From contig JAUJPP010000003.1 in the NCBI GenBank assembly GCA_030562195.1, forward strand, positions 36,214,602 through 36,278,601: DNA of 64,000 nucleotides. The letters are read 5' to 3'. The stretch comes from Nipponacmea schrenckii. Taxonomy: Eukaryota; Mollusca; Gastropoda; Lottiidae. Below the pieces are notes generated by a model. The model ran no database searches. It had not been told where the DNA came from and saw nothing but the letters and a program-made list of their open reading frames with translations. The position numbers and the translations under genes were made by a program. Position 1 is the stretch's first letter, and the number at the start of each line of letters is the position of its first letter. Shown one piece after another: positions 22,978 to 32,800 of this stretch.

Positions 22978-25900
22978 TTTATATTTTATTAACATCGATA
23001 TAATTTTACATCAATACAATTATGCACCAATACAGATTTGCCATTATATCGATACAATAGTACAGACAAAAAAAAACATTTATTTTCATTTTTTAATCTA
23101 AGAAACATTCACACACACATACGTACCTCAGGTTATCTTTTGTAGATCATTTCGACCATCTCAACCAAGTTCTGCTATATGAATATTGTATATATTGAAC
23201 CAAAGGGTTTGTTGTAAAGAAGTTAATTTGAGAGACAGAGGTGGAAATTCTTCCAACGAGTAGCGAAATCTTCTATTCTTTCATTTTTATAGAATATATA
23301 TTTCTCAATGTGGTAATAGTTTTTGATTTCGGCAGTCAGGGATTTGAGATATGGTTCAGAGTTCATTTTGTACTGTTTATAGATATACCATTTTGTGATC
23401 ATATATATCATATTTATGGCCTGATTGTCATTACCTTTAATGCCAAAGAGAATATCTATTATACGAATATTGAGACAGACACTGGTTTCTTTCCAAATCC
23501 AGTCTTTTAGGTCAGTCCAAAGGTTGTTAATCACGTAGCACTCATAGAATAGATGGGAGATTGTTTGAGTTTGTTGTTTTGATGGGCACATATTACATAG
23601 GCCGTTATCTCTAATTTTCATTTTGAACAACAAATCATTAGTTGCTAGAATTCTATGTTGAATTCGGCACTGTAGCCATTTGAGTTTTGTATCTTGTGTA
23701 ATTGTGTGATAAAGGCCAAGCATAAAAGTTAAATCATCACTTTGTATATCTAGCTCGACTGACCATTTGCATAGGGCCTTAATAGGTTTTTTCATAGAAC
23801 TGATAAACTCCTGATATGATTTTCTGTCCCCCTTTTTATCGTTTAGTACTATCTGAATAAAGAGAGGAATAGTTGGTTGTATGGGTATATTTAGAGTTAT
23901 TTCCCCTTCTAGCAATTTCAAAATGGAATTTCTGATCCCGAAGAATTGTGTGATAAAAGGTGTAAAGTGGAATTTTTTACAGAAATCTTCATAATTAAGT
24001 ATTTTACCTTCTGAATCGAACAGGTCATATACATATCTTATGCCTGTCTTTTCCCATGTCGGCCAAAAAAAGTGGGTATTGTCTATGGTAAGCCTAGGAT
24101 TATACCATAATGGCTGGGTCATTTTATCTACTTGGTTATTGACTATTGTCAACAGATCATAAAGAATGTTCACTACATCTATCCAAAAATTATTTTTGAT
24201 CAATTTTAAAATTTCAGCTCTGTAGCCAGAACCATATTTAAAAATATTTGCTAACGTTTGGTTTGTCATTTTGTACGCAAATTCGCCCCAAGTAGTCTTT
24301 GATATTAGCATCCTTTTAATCCAAGACAATTTTAATGTTTTAAGGAATGAATCCGTATGAATCATTTTGCATCCTCCTGAAGCATAATCCTGTATTAACG
24401 TTTGTCTTGATATTCTATCTTTCTTTCCCCAAATGAATTCATAAAATTTTCTTTCAAGAGTTTCAACAAATGTTTTTGGTGGATTAGGAAGGGAACTGAA
24501 CAAATGAGTTAGTTTAGGAATAAATAGGGATTTTATAAGACATATTTTACCAAGAACAGTCAATTTTCTTTTCTTATATATATCAATAAGGTTTTGTATT
24601 TCGTTTAATTTAGGGTCAAAATTCTTAGTTATCATGTCATCTAGTTTTGTAGAGAATATTATGCCAAGGATAGTAAATGGTTCGGCGTGCGAGACCCAAG
24701 TGAGACCTATTTCCCTACATATTTCAGCTTTACATACAGATGATCCAATCCAAACAGCGCATGTTTTTGATAAGTTTGGTTTTAGGCCTGAGAATTTTGC
24801 AAATTGATCTAGAAGACTTAATGAGGTCCTAAGTGAGCGTTCTGATCCATCCAATATAATTGAGGTATCGTCTGCATATTGCAGTATTCTAATTTCAATG
24901 TTTTTTGAAAGATTTATCCCTTTGAGATTTTTAGACTGCCTAAACATTATTCCTAAGATTTCGACACACAGAATAAAGAGGTAGGGGCTTAGAGGGTCGC
25001 CTTGTCTGCAGCCTCTACTAATATTAAAAAATTCTGAGAAAATGCCACACTGAATTACACATAGTTTTGAATCATGTAACAGAATTTGTATCCATTTTTG
25101 AAAGTTATTTGGAAAATTGAAGAAATTTAATACTTTAAAAAGAAAGTTCCATGATAAGCTATCAAAGGCTTTTTCAAAATCAACAATGAGCAGGCACCCA
25201 GGTAGTTGTTCCTCTGCCAAGTATTTCATAGTGTCATATAGTAGCCTAGTATTCTCACCAATGTATCTACCCTTCAGGAAGCCATTTTGATTTTCATGTA
25301 TTAGCTTTTGTAATAAAGGTTTCATTCGGTTAGCTAGACAGCCAGACAATAGTTTATATGATACGTTCAAAAGAGAGATTGGTCGCCAATTTTTTAAATA
25401 TTCTCGTGGTTTATTACCTTTGGGGATAATTGAAATTATACCCTGTTTTTGGGTCAATGAAAGCTCTCCACTTTTATAAGAATTATTGTATGCCCCAATG
25501 AGGATACCCTTTAGATCTTTCCAAAAGAATTTGAAAAACTCAGCAGTGAAACCATCGGTTCCAGGGGAGCGGTCACATTTTATATTTTTCAAAACTGTAA
25601 GTAGCTCGGTTTCGTTTATATCCCCATCTAAAATATTCCAATCATTTGTATCTAGTTTTGGTACTTTTTCTCCATTCACTATTTTGTTTATATTGCAGTC
25701 TACCATATCATGATTCCTATTTGAATAGAGGTTTTTATAGAAGGATTCTATCTCAGCCAAAATTTGTTTTTGCTCATAAATGGTTTCATCATCGTTAGTA
25801 ACTAGTTTAGTAACAGTTTTATTTATAAAAATTTTTTCTAGATTAAAGAAATATTTTGTAGTTTTCTCCCCTTCTTCCACCCATTTTGCTTTGCTTCTTA

Positions 25901-28900
25901 GAGCTATCCCCCTCATCTTGTCCTTTCTTAAGTTTTCTAGATCTAGTTTGTACTCTTTCAATATATCACTTATAGTATTATTAGGATTTGACATGTCTAA
26001 TTCCTCAAGAATATTAATTTTATTAGTTAATTTTCTTTCGCAATCTTGTTTTTGCTTACATTTTTTAATAGAATAAGGTATAGTCATTCCTCTTATTTCA
26101 AGCAATATCATCTCTAAAAGTTGTGTGTCATCAATTGTCATTTGTTTCGTTTCAGAGCTTGGGCTTTTGTATTTTAACTGTGTTGCTATTATTGACTTTT
26201 TTACTTCCTTAACATAACAAGGATCAGTTAATAAGGCACTATTGAATTTCCAGAAACCCCTGCCTGTTAAAAAATCATTTAGTTTCAGAGTTAGTCCAAT
26301 ACAAGAATGATCTGTTCTATATCCTGAGGTTATATCTATTTTATCTATAAGGCTTAATAATTCAGCAGAAACAAGAAAGAAATCTAATCTCGCTTTTTTG
26401 ACTGGATTTTGCCTTGACCATGTATATCTGCGATTAGTCGGAAAATAAGATCTGAAGGGATCAATTAAATTATTCGATTGCTTTAAGTCTAGGACAGTTT
26501 TTCTCGATTTTGGATTATTAGTGTGTTTATAGTTACAAGAGTCTAGTTCAGAGTCCTGGATTAAATTCCAATCGCCACATATTATAACAAAGTCATCTTC
26601 GGAACTTGCAATAATGTCACTTATATCAGAGAAGAAATCAGGTTCATCCTGATTTGGACCATATATATTGATAAGCAAGAAAGTATATTTTTTGGCTATT
26701 TGAAGATTAAGGGCTATCATGTTTCCATTAAAATCTGTTTTTTCATTTAAAACTTCAAATTCGAAATTGTTCTTCATTAAAATTGACACTCCTCTGGAGT
26801 TATTTTTACCAAAACTTGAGTATATCTCAAATCCCCATTCTGATCTCACAATGTTATGGATTTCATTTGTGAAATGTGTGTCTTGAATACAACAAATATT
26901 TACCTCCTTGTTTTGCAACATATTGAAAACATCCTTTCTTTTACTACTGTCTCTAAGGCCTCTGCAATTAACAGATGTAATTCTTAGCTTATTCATCGTT
27001 TACGCTTCCTGCAGATTTATTGGCTCTGTTTTAAGTAGCCTTTAAGAAACTTATCTAGGATAGCATTACTTGGTTGAAGATGGACTAAAAGACCTGAAAT
27101 GATATATTCATTCACACACTCACACATACTGAAAAAAGAAAATAAAAAAATTAATAAAATTAATAGCGGAGACATTTACAAAATTGACCCAGTGTTTCAC
27201 ATCTTAAATTATTAGTGGGTTAGAGCATAGTTTCAGAGTTGGATTTTTGGACTCCAAATCTAAGTCATGACTACCGTATGCAATTTGTTACATTTGTGTC
27301 AGTGTGAAGTAATCGTTTTGCATTTTTTATTTTTTTTTATCTTGTAAATTTCTCCAGGAGTAGCTATTTTATCAATTGATGTATACTAGAATTCGTAGCA
27401 TAGTCTCTTCTTGTGACCTAGGCCAGTGCTTCTATAGGAGAGCATCTCTTACAACACCCTTAACTGAAAGCTCTCAAATGCTGGTCTTTAAGTGTATGAT
27501 TATCATGTAAAGACTTTACAGTCTGTTGATTCTCGTCAAATAGGTTTTTTATTCTTCTTTTCCCACTTTGCTTATGTCTTTGATATCAAAATCTCAGATA
27601 ATAAAATGTCATGTACTATATGATGTCAAAATTAAATCTAATCCAACAAAGTTTCTTAATTTTTTGTTTCAGACATAAGTTAAGAATACCAATGTTTGTA
27701 CCTGAATCCTCATCAGCTTTTCAAAAATTAACCAGTTGGTTTTTAGGTCGGAGGCCAGAATATATTGATCCTCGAGTAGTAGCCCAAGGAGAAGGTCGTG
27801 AGGGTATGTGCACTTTATTTTATGATTAGAATAGAAATGTTTAGTTACCAATGGCCAGTTTTAGCATTATAGCAATGAATTATCTTACTCATCATTATCT
27901 TGACTCTTAACAATTGTATTTCTATATGATTAAGTAATTTTTCAATTTGTTTACCTTTTCTTTCCGGTATGCCATATATTGTTTCACCAAAGATTCTATT
28001 TCGGCCTGAACTTGAATTGATTTGAAAGTCAAATTTCTTAATGTTTGGCGATGAGTAAAGTTTACTCAGTAAACATCCTTAAAGCTGGCCTTAAGCAGAG
28101 ATAAATCCTACCTCCCCCTCCATAGAGAAATAATAAAATGGAGTAGGGTTGGGAAGCCCGCTCACAGAACATGCACTGACCTTTTTGGCTATTTTTGATT
28201 TTATCTTGTTTCCCATATGATTGTGTATATCTTTTGATGTCTTTTTATCCCATGCACATGTCTTTGTATATATGTGTATTTCTTTTGTGGTAATGTGCTT
28301 GATTGCAGGAACATAGATCTGTCTATCTAATACGCATGTACTTGTTATTATGTTTTAACCCCATTGGGCTGAATGTTGACAGAACCATGTCCTTGTGTAT
28401 TGGTCCTAATTCTAACCCATGTTGAATTAATTATAGATTAAGCCATATGCTGTCTTTGTTACTTTTATTATTTGTTGATTTAAAAAAGTAAAATGGTTTA
28501 TTGCAACTCCTGAACTTGGGGGCAGGAAGTATAGTTACACATTGGGGAAAGGAGCACTCAAGTTACCAAAGTATAACCATGTTTCTTCCCTGTTATTACT
28601 ATGATTAAAAAGGTTTTCTCTTTTGCAGACTAACATCAGGAAAATTATTAAACACATACAGAACATCTTCTTATTAAAATCATGTTTTACTTACTATCTA
28701 TCACATTAACATTGTTGTATTTTAAAATTTTTCTTTATATATTGCAGTGACAAGAGTGAGGTCTCAAGGATTCCTGACACTATCATTTAATGTTATAATG
28801 AAAGATATGAAGAAATTAGGATATGATATTCTACCATCTGATATTAGTCAGGCAGCTATTGTGGAATCTGTTGGTCCAGCACCAACATCATCAGAAGCAT

Positions 28901-28902
28901 AG
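20034..28902 (+). CDS. B9D1: B9 domain-containing protein 1 (six exons)
   Basis: B9D1 is a B9 (C2-like) domain protein of the MKS module at the ciliary transition zone, acting with B9D2 and MKS1 to gate membrane proteins into cilia. Exons: 20034-20090, 20833-20901, 21193-21304, 21737-21833, 27673-27803 and 28748-28902. All introns are GT-AG and all phases close. The joined frame is 621 nt, 206 residues, against about 204 in the human protein. It starts [19 protein letters not shown], the usual B9D1 start. Conserved blocks follow in order: [12 protein letters not shown] (exon 2), [18 protein letters not shown] (exons 3-4), [12 protein letters not shown] [17 protein letters not shown] (exon 4), [19 protein letters not shown] with GRRPEY (exon 5), VTRVRSQGF and [14 protein letters not shown] (exon 6). 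The exon 2 donor (GTTAGT at 20902) was chosen because it gives QDWLITSGLEEG, aligning with the family. Intron 4 is inflated to 5.8 kb by an antisense LINE. Confidence 0.97.
21350..21593. mobile_element. Degenerate hAT-like MITE in B9D1 intron 3
   Basis: The left end CAGGGGTTCCCAA followed by 'tcatgcaggccag', and the right end 'gggctcgcaaacctgagttt' then 'ggaaccta', resemble the terminal sequences of hAT (Charlie-type) elements, which begin CAGNGGTTCNCAA and end in the inverse. The right terminus is eroded and no clean target duplication was found. No transposase is present. Confidence 0.45.
22740..22930 (+). pseudogene. Short coding remnant, possibly the end of a retroelement ORF
   Basis: A frame of about 50 codons after an upstream break gives [36 protein letters not shown] and a stop at 22931-22933. 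The [13 protein letters not shown] block resembles a motif (FRRxKNLRDLLV-like) near the C-terminus of some reverse-transcribing elements, including Penelope-like ones. This is a resemblance from memory over a short segment. The stop codon overlaps the target-site duplication of the LINE, so the LINE landed at the end of this remnant. Confidence 0.3.
22931..22940 (+). repeat. LINE target-site duplication, left copy
   Basis: TGAAGTAATC directly precedes the T tract that forms the poly(A) end of the antisense LINE. The same 10 bases recur at 27305-27314. Confidence 0.8.
22941..27304 (-). mobile_element. L1/Tx1-like LINE insertion in B9D1 intron 4, antisense
   Basis: The element reads right to left: a leader of about 308 nt (27304-26997), ORF2 (26996-23223), a 3' UTR of about 240 nt and a poly(A) tail of about 40 nt (22941-22980 on the plus strand as T), interrupted once by another base. 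TGAAGTAATC flanks both ends. No ORF1 is present in the 308 nt before ORF2, so the copy is either 5'-truncated between the two ORFs or belongs to a lineage lacking a standard ORF1; truncation is the more likely reading. Intact ORF, tail and duplication together indicate a recent insertion. It lies antisense to the host gene, the orientation tolerated best in introns. Confidence 0.92.
23223..26996 (-). CDS. LINE ORF2: endonuclease / reverse transcriptase, 1257 residues
   Basis: ORF2 proteins nick target DNA and prime reverse transcription from the nick. The N-terminal 240 residues are an apurinic/apyrimidinic-type endonuclease: SVNCRGL (Asn10), CIQDTH (about 36-41, Asp where L1 usually has Glu), GDWN (about 141-144), RLDFFLVS (about 203-210) and TDHS (about 228-231). 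The reverse transcriptase spans about 470-780: [26 protein letters not shown] (first catalytic Asp), [13 protein letters not shown] and the catalytic box YADD at about 707-710. Near the C-terminus CNMC, then His and Cys in SHLFYEC (about 1134-1153), form the zinc-knuckle-like motif of this group. The frame is uninterrupted over 3.77 kb and all key residues are present. The start ATG at 26996 matches the [14 protein letters not shown] start usual in Tx1-like elements. Confidence 0.95.
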   Translation of the reverse strand: MNKLRITSVNCRGLRDSSKRKDVFNMLQNKEVNICCIQDTHFTNEIHNIVRSEWGFEIYSSFGKNNSRGVSILMKNNFEFEVLNEKTDFNGNMIALNLQIAKKYTFLLINIYGPNQDEPDFFSDISDIIASSEDDFVIICGDWNLIQDSELDSCNYKHTNNPKSRKTVLDLKQSNNLIDPFRSYFPTNRRYTWSRQNPVKKARLDFFLVSAELLSLIDKIDITSGYRTDHSCIGLTLKLNDFLTGRGFWKFNSALLTDPCYVKEVKKSIIATQLKYKSPSSETKQMTIDDTQLLEMILLEIRGMTIPYSIKKCKQKQDCERKLTNKINILEELDMSNPNNTISDILKEYKLDLENLRKDKMRGIALRSKAKWVEEGEKTTKYFFNLEKIFINKTVTKLVTNDDETIYEQKQILAEIESFYKNLYSNRNHDMVDCNINKIVNGEKVPKLDTNDWNILDGDINETELLTVLKNIKCDRSPGTDGFTAEFFKFFWKDLKGILIGAYNNSYKSGELSLTQKQGIISIIPKGNKPREYLKNWRPISLLNVSYKLLSGCLANRMKPLLQKLIHENQNGFLKGRYIGENTRLLYDTMKYLAEEQLPGCLLIVDFEKAFDSLSWNFLFKVLNFFNFPNNFQKWIQILLHDSKLCVIQCGIFSEFFNISRGCRQGDPLSPYLFILCVEILGIMFRQSKNLKGINLSKNIEIRILQYADDTSIILDGSERSLRTSLSLLDQFAKFSGLKPNLSKTCAVWIGSSVCKAEICREIGLTWVSHAEPFTILGIIFSTKLDDMITKNFDPKLNEIQNLIDIYKKRKLTVLGKICLIKSLFIPKLTHLFSSLPNPPKTFVETLERKFYEFIWGKKDRISRQTLIQDYASGGCKMIHTDSFLKTLKLSWIKRMLISKTTWGEFAYKMTNQTLANIFKYGSGYRAEILKLIKNNFWIDVVNILYDLLTIVNNQVDKMTQPLWYNPRLTIDNTHFFWPTWEKTGIRYVYDLFDSEGKILNYEDFCKKFHFTPFITQFFGIRNSILKLLEGEITLNIPIQPTIPLFIQIVLNDKKGDRKSYQEFISSMKKPIKALCKWSVELDIQSDDLTFMLGLYHTITQDTKLKWLQCRIQHRILATNDLLFKMKIRDNGLCNMCPSKQQTQTISHLFYECYVINNLWTDLKDWIWKETSVCLNIRIIDILFGIKGNDNQAINMIYMITKWYIYKQYKMNSEPYLKSLTAEIKNYYHIEKYIFYKNERIEDFATRWKNFHLCLSN
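27305..27314 (+). repeat. LINE target-site duplication, right copy
   Basis: TGAAGTAATC, identical to 22931-22940, marks the 5' end of the LINE on the minus strand. Confidence 0.8.
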
Positions 28903-29167
28903 TGCTCTTCCCACTGACTCTCTTGATAGGTAGATTCATTGACTATAAAATCCACTCTGATGTTGGTTGTCATGCTTTGAAGAAAAAATGGCAGTTATTA
29001 TTCCTATTTACCAGCTGTTACAATGAAATACAAGCATTGCCTATTTTTCATTCCCACTGAAAACTGTGGGTCAATTTCAATTCAATTTATTACACCAATT
29101 CCTGTATCTAATTACATTTTTCAATAAGACATTGTAAGACAAATGATAGATATTGGAATATTTTTTT

Positions 29168-29255
29168 GGATATTATAGCCAACAGAAATAATTTATTTTG
29201 GATATTATAGCCAACAGAAATAATTTATTTTGGATATTATAGCCAGAAGACATAA
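29168..29255 (+). repeat. Three tandem copies of a 32 bp unit in the B9D1 3' region
   Basis: The phrase 'ggatattatagcc' starts at 29168, 29200 and 29232. The first two units are identical through 'aacagaaataatttatttt'; the third is diverged and partial. It lies between the B9D1 stop codon and the first good polyadenylation signal, so it would be in the 3' UTR. Confidence 0.8.
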
Positions 29256-29810
29256 TTTTAAAGGGATTGAAAAGGTGTGTGCTAAATTTTATGGGCAGTA
29301 GTGATCTTTTCAAACACTAATTAGTTTTAGTGGAATAGCAGGAATTTTGCAGGCATCTCTTTTGAACAGTCCCTTTATTTCAAAAATCTATGTTGCCTAT
29401 TATTTATATTTTATGTTATTAAGCATCAAAAAAATTCAAATTAGTGACAGAAAGTGTCAATCAAAATTTCCTTTTTGAGGTCTCATTTAGAAAGAGTTTT
29501 CATTTCTGTGTTGAAACGAATGAAACATAAAATTCTTTGTTTTGAAATTTGAATATTATACAGATTGATATATGTTTTTTACAGAATTATTGCTGGATGT
29601 GGAATTCAAAGTATATTTTAATTGGTAAAAAAAATCTATTTTCAGTCTGGATTCGTAGTAGAGTATTCATAATAATGTTCTAGCTGTATAATTTACCTAT
29701 TAATCATATGTTAGAATTTCAAGAAAAAGTCTGGAGACCTATTATCTTGTATATAGTTTCATTGTTGTCCGAGATATTATTTTTATACATTATTTTTATC
29801 CGTCCATTGT

Positions 29811-29816
29811 AATAAA
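29811..29816 (+). terminator. Candidate B9D1 polyadenylation signal
   Basis: AATAAA followed by 'cacatgtaat', about 910 nt after the stop codon, is the clearest canonical signal downstream of B9D1. Alternative upstream sites are possible. Confidence 0.4.
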
Positions 29817-29829
29817 CACATGTAATATC

Positions 29830-32800
29830 TTATTTGGAACGAATTTGTTTAAATTTTAAGATTTTAAGCCCTTATGTTGATGTTTATTGCAGAGGAATAT
29901 ATACAAATTTGCTTCTTCATCTACAAAATTGCCCACTAATTGTTAAGTTAGCAGCTTCAACTTGTTTGTGTGGGAGGTCATAAAGACTCGATATATTTAG
30001 TTTACTACTACTTTGAGATTTTGCTGCATAATTTTTTTTTATAAATTTAAGAAAAAAGAAGAAAAAAATCAACCAACGAAAGATCAAAATACCACTTTAA
30101 ATATTATATGATTATAAATTAAGCCTACGTAAAAGTACACTATATAAATTGAAAGCTCTACATACTTTAATCTGTGAAGTATGATTTCCTTTTTATAATT
30201 TGGTATTTTGTTGAATGTTAACATCTGCTTTACACGAGATGAGGTATCATACATATTTCCTTCAATTTTGACGGCACGACAGGGTTCCGTTTTCGATTCA
30301 ACGAATGAAAGATATATTTTCAACTTGGAATTGACTAAAAGTTTTACTATTCAAAGAAAGGTGAATATTGTAAGAAAAATGGTTGCATATAAAAGAGAAT
30401 CATATTAAAGATATACAGTGTCTAGAAGTTCACGATCCCAAGAAATACATCAAAGATCAATGGCTATGACGGTGTTATAGGTTTATCTCTCAAACAAGTC
30501 AGCTAGGGCCAAATTTGTCGATAATGACGGCTTAATTTGAAAAATGTGCTTCTAAAATTACCAGTCAAATCTAATTGCCTTCAGCCTATAGTATTTTACC
30601 AGGGTGACATTGCCAGTCTTCCTGCAGACGCCCTTAAGTTATCCAATACTCTATACTGGTCAATAATTACCATTACTTTGAAGTCATTTATTGCCTTTTA
30701 GTCTGCAGGCATGGGTTATCCTATATTTCACTATTGGCCAAAGTAAGATTCTTAACCAACCCATTTACTATTCAAAGTAAATGACATCAGAAAGAAGATA
30801 AGAGTTTTTAGTAGATTAAGTGGAAGTTAGAACCGTCCCGTCATTTTACAAATCTCCTACATTCCTATAATATGATAAGACCTCTTACAAATCAAACCTA
30901 ATCCAATATGTATCTGTTTAAAGCACTGTCAGGTCTGATTTCTTAATACAATAATAAGACAAAAGAAAAATTGCATTTCTTAGGTATAATGAAAATATTA
31001 CGTTAATGTTGGCAGAAATTCTAAAATCGTGAACAAAAAAATTGGTCCATAATAAAAATCAATACCCCCCCCCCCCACTTCTAAGAAAGAAAAAGAATGA
31101 TGATTAAAACATGGCAACATAAACTTTCTACCCCTGAAACACCGGCCGGACACTGAAAAGATCTTACGAACATTGAAAAATATGTACTAGGTCGTCCGAT
31201 CATCATAAAATGTGATACCTAAAATCGTGGCACATTCGACCATTTTACGTTCTTAAGAGTTGTTACACAGCCTCACAGGTAAAAAAACTAATCCATGGCG
31301 AGTATGGTACGATATATCATATTGCCTTTAGACTACCTTTTATATTTCGCGCAGGACGGCTTCAACAAAATAATTATACCTTTTCCGGCGTGGCAGTGTT
31401 TGGATTATTATGTCCAAACAAAACGGTAGGACAAGGTCGTTGCCAAGAGTTTTGGTCAAGAACATGATTCTTGACAATCTAACTTTTATTCTTAAAGAAA
31501 GAGAGAATTTTCACCTTTTCCTTAAATAATTGTATATCTTTCAGACAACCACTTGGCAAAACAGTTCGCAGTAAATGTTTCCGAAATTTAGTGTATAGCC
31601 TAAGTTCGATATAATAATGAAGATCTTTCAGAACCGATCTCTTCACATTGGAGATTGCCGGAGGCAGAAAATTGTTGGATTCTATCGCTAATTACAATAA
31701 GGGAATGATTCTTGGCGCCAATTGTATGATCGATGATTTCCCCTGATCAGTTGTCTGAGAGCTCCAATTTTCACAAATTAGACAAAATTCATAAAATTGT
31801 TTTTATATCTATATTTATTACTGATGGAAAATAAAAGTAGTCCTAATAACCAGTTTCCGAAGGGATGAAAACTAGTAAAGACTCGATAAAGAAATATTAT
31901 CAAACTTCGTGACGTACTAGGATTTTCACACATCTCAACAATTTGAAAAGCAAATTTTGTAATTCTCTTTCTATTTTGTTTGCAACAAAAATGTCTTCCA
32001 TCGTACGCATTTGACAAACATGGTCATTGTGACTCCAGAGGTTTCATTAATGTGCTGATATTAAAAGAATAATTTGGATTTATTTTAGAAAGCAGTTTGG
32101 TGTGTTAAAACATCTATTAATAAATGTATCCTACAGCTTCAATTTAAAACAAACGTCGAATGATAACTTTAAGTACATGAAATTGAAGTCAGGGTTTTAT
32201 ATACGGAAGTCCGCCTGATCTTAATTAAGAAAATAACAAAAAAGATGCGCCGTTATTTAACTGAAGTAATATTGTGGTAGGTAGTATGATTTAATGGGTT
32301 TAATTTTAATGATTATTCAATATGTTATGATGTTTTTAATTATTTGAACACCTTTGCAGCACGTGCTATAATATTTACTGCCAGGTTTATTATATTATAA
32401 CATTAATCTCTTTTTCTTACATTGTAGTCCGATATACAAAAAAGGCTTATTTCTGACTAGTTAGACTTTTAAAAGGTAGGGATGGCTGTTTATGACTTCT
32501 TCACTGAGTTACTGAAAGGTTCAACATAAAATAAATGGAACTAGAAGTTTGTCGTACTGAAAATGAAGAATTGTGTTGCACCCATAACTCACCTTTTCAG
32601 AACCAAGCTATCTTACTTCGGACTCGTTATCCAAAATCTGTCAAGCAAAACTGAGAGGATTCGGACTATGAATTTAAACACCCAGATTCTTAATTGAAAT
32701 ATATCTCATAATAATCAAATTACATCAGATTAGCACTGATTTCTATGGGGTTAAAAATATAGAATAGTGAGGTATTTCAATCAATAAACTTTAGAACAGA

